From: Fasciola hepatica
Lineage: Eukaryota; Platyhelminthes; Trematoda; Plagiorchiida; Fasciolidae
DNA length: 64,000 nucleotides
Direction: 5' to 3'
Assembly (NCBI GenBank): GCA_948099385.1
Contig: CANUEZ040000168.1
Span: 7,917,501 to 7,981,500 of the forward strand
In this document: one piece after another, positions 38,901 through 44,900 of the stretch
Layout: each line of letters opens with the position of its first letter
How positions within the stretch are numbered: position 1 is the first letter of the stretch
The notes under the pieces: generated by a model
The model's database searches: none
The model's input: the letters and a program-made list of their open reading frames with translations, nothing else
Told to the model about the DNA's origin: nothing
Program-made: the position numbers and the translations under genes

Positions 38901-41900
38901 GTAAATCCATTAGTCTCTTGATTGACCCCACACTGACCATAACTTTACAGTCACATTCCTTTCTCTTACCGTTATGATAGTGGCTTCTGTTCTTCAGAGC
39001 TTACCTCCTCCTCCTTCTCGATGCTCTGCTCCGTGGACAAGCGGAAAGCCATCAATACAAATTGTTTCTTCTAGCCTTTTGCGTTGTTAGGTTCGGTTCT
39101 TGATTCTTTCCGAGAATTGCGGAGTTGTGGAATAACTTATTCTTCTCCCACATTCTTCGCACTTTCAGGCATGGAAAAATCAGACTGATTCATGCTTAAC
39201 TGTCGGTCAGAAATGCTTTCCACCACCATCTGCATACGCGGTATTTTTATTTTGTTCTACTATCAACTGTACAATTTTCTCAAAGTACACCAAGTGATTG
39301 TGTTTCAGTTTTCTTCGTTTGATCGGTAACGGGTAACTTCGCGGTTCATTTTTCTCTCCCCTACCACTCCCCCCGGTAGAAACCAATTCCCCTGGCTCAC
39401 CTCGACTCGCCTGGATGGATCTGTTCCTTTGAATGAACGCTACGCACGCGTGACTCGGTACGTCCTGACTGACGAGTGAATGAGTGTCATTTTCCCTCAT
39501 CGTTTTTCCCTTATAAATCCTCCCGTCTGATCAGTAATATTCATATTCTCTGACGTTTATTTCGCATTTTGTTCACCAGTTGGTTTTCACTGTTCCGCTG
39601 TTAGAGTGCTCTGTGTGCGTGTGTGTTCCGTCAAGTTGCTTGTTGTAAATACCTTGTAGTAAACGTTTCATTCCCTAATCAGTCTCCCACGTGAATGTGT
39701 TCCGCAACTAGTTTGTTAGGGGTGAGAACTCGCTCATGTGACGTTCCGTTCTCATCGCACAGGATGTCCGATTCAGTTCGCTTCCGATAATACACAGGCC
39801 AGGTCTTTAGGGCCTCAGTTTCTTACTTCACGGAAAACAACTTTGATCCAAAAAGACAACAAAATATTTTGGAAGTGTGGTCAATCATCAAGTCCTTAAG
39901 TTTTCTCGCCTTTGTTTCACTGAAAATATCCACCTTGGAGTGTTCAAAAGCTCATTAAATCCTTTGTTTCTCCTACTTCTTATACCACCCCGGCTGTTTT
40001 TACCACCCTTATTGTATGTGCATTTATTAGTCTCAACGATGTATCGTGATTTCAAGGTAGGGTACGATCACAGGTCCATGACAGCAAAAATTTGTGCCAA
40101 CCTTGACCATTAGGCTTGGTCGCTTCAATGTCTCCGGTTCACGGTTGTATGAGTCCAAACTGAACAGACGTCATCTGAAATGTTATCTTTCCGCTGATCT
40201 TCCGTTCCTTTCAGGTTCAACTCTGACCCGTCGATCGATCTGATGCTGCTCACTACCGCTGTAGGTGGTCTGGGGTTGAATTTAACAGGGGCGGATACGG
40301 TTATTTTTGTCGAACACGACTGGAACCCGAGCAAGGATTTGCAGGTTTGTTTTGTTCTTTTGGTCTGTCATTCAGCGACGTTTTTGTTTCTTTTTCAATA
40401 TCCGGATTTATATGTTGGAAATTGTTTGCATGTTCCTCATCTAATGTGTATCTGATTTTGCTATGTACCGTGAAAGGAACTGGAGAGGGGGGAGTCTGCC
40501 GCTTTTTGTGGATTTAGGCAAACGGATGAATAACTGCTGGAGTTTCCGTTGTATGTGCGTTTGTTTTCGTTAACCATGAACCTTGCATCTCAGTGCTCTT
40601 GTACTGGTTACTGCGTCGCAGTATAGCCCGGTAGTGAATAACACGGTGAAGTATAAAGAGCTGGCACACAACAGTCTATTGAAAGGTCGTATAGAGTGTG
40701 AAATAGTTCAGTACAAGTAATCCACCACATCTGATCGTGTCTGTTCAACGGAGCTCGTGCGCCTCAACCTGGAAACCTTGCTTGCGCAGCCGTTTTGGCT
40801 ATGCGGTACCGAGTTTCTGTCTTGAAAGCCATTAACTCCCGTACGTATCAGCAGTCTGATTTTGGTGGCTACCTCCCAGTATCAACTTGGTTGGGCATCA
40901 AATGTCCCAAACACTGCGATCTGTTCCGACAAAGGTTTTTGTTCAGAAACTAGCTTCCAGTCCCTAAAACCACATTTAAATTCAACGACACACACCAAGT
41001 CAAGTTTATTGCATCCAGTTCCCCTTAGAAATTTCATGGGAGGACCAACAAGCATCATCACAGGATAGATTGAATTCAGCTGTTTCGTGTGATCTTCTCA
41101 ACTGTGTACATACCGTCACGTGAATGTTTGTTCTAAGCAATGAAAAATCTGTAGATACTGAAAAACATTCAACTATCCGAAATCAATGCGGAGGTCGCCA
41201 GTCACACTCGGATTGCATAGGGAGAGGAGGGGGGTCACACTCACTCGTTGGAGTCACATTAGTTGACCTACCAGGACAAGTCCAGACTGGTTACGAAATG
41301 TATTTGTTTACACAGGTTAGGATTATAATGTCGAATAGCCACAACCTCGGCAAAGCGTAATAGTCTTCCGGTGGCATGTCACCCGAGACGCCTGTTTTGG
41401 TTTGTCGCAAACCTTCCGATCAAGTGAGTTGCGGGCGATCGAACTGGACGAGTTTTCGACTACTCACGGCTAACTTCTTCGGGACATTCTGAGATCCTAG
41501 TGCATGGTCATCTCTCAGTTCTTCTGATGTACTTGCTGTCACAAGTGTTTTGAAAAAGGTAGGTGCCAACATGGCGAGAAAGGCAGTGTTCAGTGGGGCT
41601 CGCACTTCTGTTTAACGCTGTACGATGATGATGATGATGATAATGAGGTAAATAGCGGGTCCGACTTGTCCAAGTTCGATTCAGCAATCGATCTTCTTGT
41701 CTTATGAGGCTTTATCAATGAAGGGAGCAATACATCCTTCTTAATGTTTCATCATCTACAGCGTTAAACAGAAAAGGGAGTCCCATGGGCCACTGCCTTT
41801 CTCATCATGTTGCACGTGGAATTAGAAAGAATGAATGTACAAGTTGGACGAGAAGTGGACCTACAGGGGTGGGAAAAGGAAAGAGCGCCCTAGTAGCCAA

Positions 41901-44900
41901 CAAACAGAATACACAATCTAACTGTACAAACACGCATCGATCAATCATTCTGATTTGACAGAAAGTGACAACACGATCGCCACTGTTCACGGTTCGCTGC
42001 CATATCCTTCAGTGTCTCCAGCCAACTGGTTGAGGGATTATTTGAACCTCAACCACGAAGGCGTGAAGCACCTACTTATCCTAAGTTCGGGGTACATTTT
42101 TTCATTCCCTGATGCCACGTCATTTGTTGACCTCCACGTGGTTTCTTCCATTACCCTAGGAGGAACGGAAAACAGGGCACGTTATGGTAGACGTGTGTTT
42201 GTCATACGTAACACGTGCCCTGACCAACGAAGTCTACTAATCTGGATACGATGTGATTGTGTATGCTTTAGGTGGTTCTGTATTAGTTTATCATTTTCGT
42301 CACCTTTAAATTGTAACGTGAAGAACACGGCCTTCTTCGGAACGTCTTCTTCTTTGGTTTTCAGCTCTGTCATCGTGCTGTACTTTACAATAAATTTCCC
42401 TGGGTAGCCATTGTTTTGAAGATTAGAAGGTGTGTGTTGAAGACCGTCTTCGAAGGCTTCGATGGAACAGATCCTCTTTGCTCTACTAAGTGAACGTTTT
42501 ATCAAGGCTCATTTATACTGTATTGGACAGAAGCTTCTCAAAGTCAAGTATCGCCCTGTCCATGTCCATTTTTCTAAAACGCGGATCTGATGAGAGAACC
42601 ATCATCTTTCCTTATGATTCTATCATTGAAGGGGGAATCTGATTCGTGCTGTCTGATAAGTTATATGTTTGACTAGCAACGGTTTGAAATTCTCAGCAGG
42701 TTTTGTGCGTGTTTGCTCTTTGCAACAACAAAATATGTTTTGTCAACACAACGAACATAGAAGTGTCTTTTATAGACAACGACCTAGCTTTATTTATTCT
42801 AGATGCTTCATGAAGTTACCGGCCGCAATGGGCTTATCATTGCTACACCATCAACCTGTTAATGTAGTTTCCCATTGAAGGGAAATCTCACGTTTCGTAC
42901 AAAACAGTAGAAGCTTTCAGAGATAATGAGGTGCAATACCAAGCTCACTTCCATGCGAGCAGGTAATGTCAGTAGTTTTATTCAGGAGGACACTGGTAAA
43001 CAACGAACATACGCCATACGATACCATACGTTTCTAGGATACACTCAGGTTCCTGGTTTTGTCCAAAAATCCAAATGAATCCCTCAAACTGTGCACCGTG
43101 AACTTTCGTTTGATGGGTTCGATCAGTTTTGCCAACCATCGTGTCGGTTTTCGATATGGTTCTCCGACCATAGATAGAATAGGCCGTAGTGGTGTTCCAT
43201 TTTTTTGAATCTTCGGTAGGCCATACATTCGATGTGGGAGTTGAACAACTGTGGAAACCCCTGTGAAATCATGCTTGTGCAATTGGCGCAGATACCGAAC
43301 GATCGAATACTCAACAGTTGCTGTCCAGTCACGTCCAGAACGTTCAAAATAAAAAGGTTGGAGTCAGCAAATACCTTTTGCCTCTATTGGAGAAATCATT
43401 GATGTTTTCTATGACTGAACACAAACCTTTACCAGGCCCAAGACTAACCGCTTGTTCATTTCTTTGAAGTTGTTCTCATGAAACCGGATTGAGCCTGTGA
43501 TACTAAGACATAAGTGCTCAGAAGCAAGTATAACTACTAGTCTTATACCAGTATCGGCCTTATTTCAAGCTAATCTCACTTCTGTTAGGTATAAGCGGCC
43601 CTTGGTAGACAAGTAAATGTCACAAAGCACACCATAAGGGTTTCGGTTGGTATAAGCCCATGCTCCTTTTAGATCCGCGAGGACACTTTTCATTCGTTAT
43701 ACCGTCACTACTCAGAGTATAACTGTTTGGACACGAAATGTTGAATTCGGTTAGTTCTCTCCCTCTCATTATAGTGTGTGATGTTCAACCTTCTCAGTCC
43801 CGTAGCAGGATTCTGTATTTTGTTGTGGTAGCACACAGTCCAAACTGGAAATTTTGCTATTTACTTGGGTTTTCACTCATCGACGCGGTACTATCCAGTT
43901 ATAGCAATTCAGAAAGAGTTCTCTTGATATGGAATCATTTTAGAAGGGTAACGTGATATAACTGCGGCGAATATCACCCAGGTGAAGATGTTCATGATCG
44001 AACATTTAAATCGTGTGCTTGTTTTGTTTATGGAATCGCTGTAATATTCACTCCTAAATATCGAACGCAGTTAGCAATTTTAAAAGACAACCAAACATGG
44101 CTGCTTACTTGTACTTGCTTCAGAATGCAGGGTCTGTACAGTGTGTTCACCTTAAGTGGGTCCACCTCGGGAGAGTCAAACTTCCGTGTATGGATGCGTT
44201 TTAGAATTGACCGACACGACCAGTTTATTAACAATAAGCGCGTCCACATTGGTTAATATATCACTAATAGTGCCGTTGGAGTACGCCGGTAGCTTTATGC
44301 GATCAGTCCGCAGTAAAATGAACCATTTCTGAAGCTTAATTAGCCAATCTCGGCATCGGTCATCATCATCTCAAGTGGACGATCCAGAGCATTTTTTGAC
44401 TGGATGTCAAAATCTAACTACTGTTATCATTTATAATAGCATGTATGGAAATTTGACCCTCTCCGGGGATGGATCCACTTCCGACGAACACACTGTACAA
44501 GCGACAGAACTGCGCTATTCGACCAAGTTCATAAAGAACGTTGTACCACGCTTGTTCAACAAGGTGTTGTGTCACTATACCAGATGGTGTTGAGCCGGAA
44601 ATTAGAGCAGCCTGTTCTAAGTGATTACGATCTGCACGTTACTTGAGTTGTTTACCTTTGTTCAGGACTGTAAAAACGGATTCGGGACGTAGTTCACTGC
44701 CCATATCGTTAGCCGTGAACTCTAACTGCGTCCTTTTTTGCCCTCATTCAGGCCATGGATCGCGTGCATCGTATCGGTCAACGACGCACGGTGAATGTGT
44801 ACAGACTCATTACGCAAGACAGCATTGAGGAACAGATAATGAACCTGCAAGCATTCAAACTTCATTTGGCGAACACGGTGGTTTCCGCAGATAATCGCCA

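Noticed and set aside
39207..39500. 97-codon - strand reading frame
   Set aside because: It overlaps exon 14 antisense. The + strand sequence matches the conserved LDGS segment with correct splice sites and phases, so the antisense frame is a shadow.
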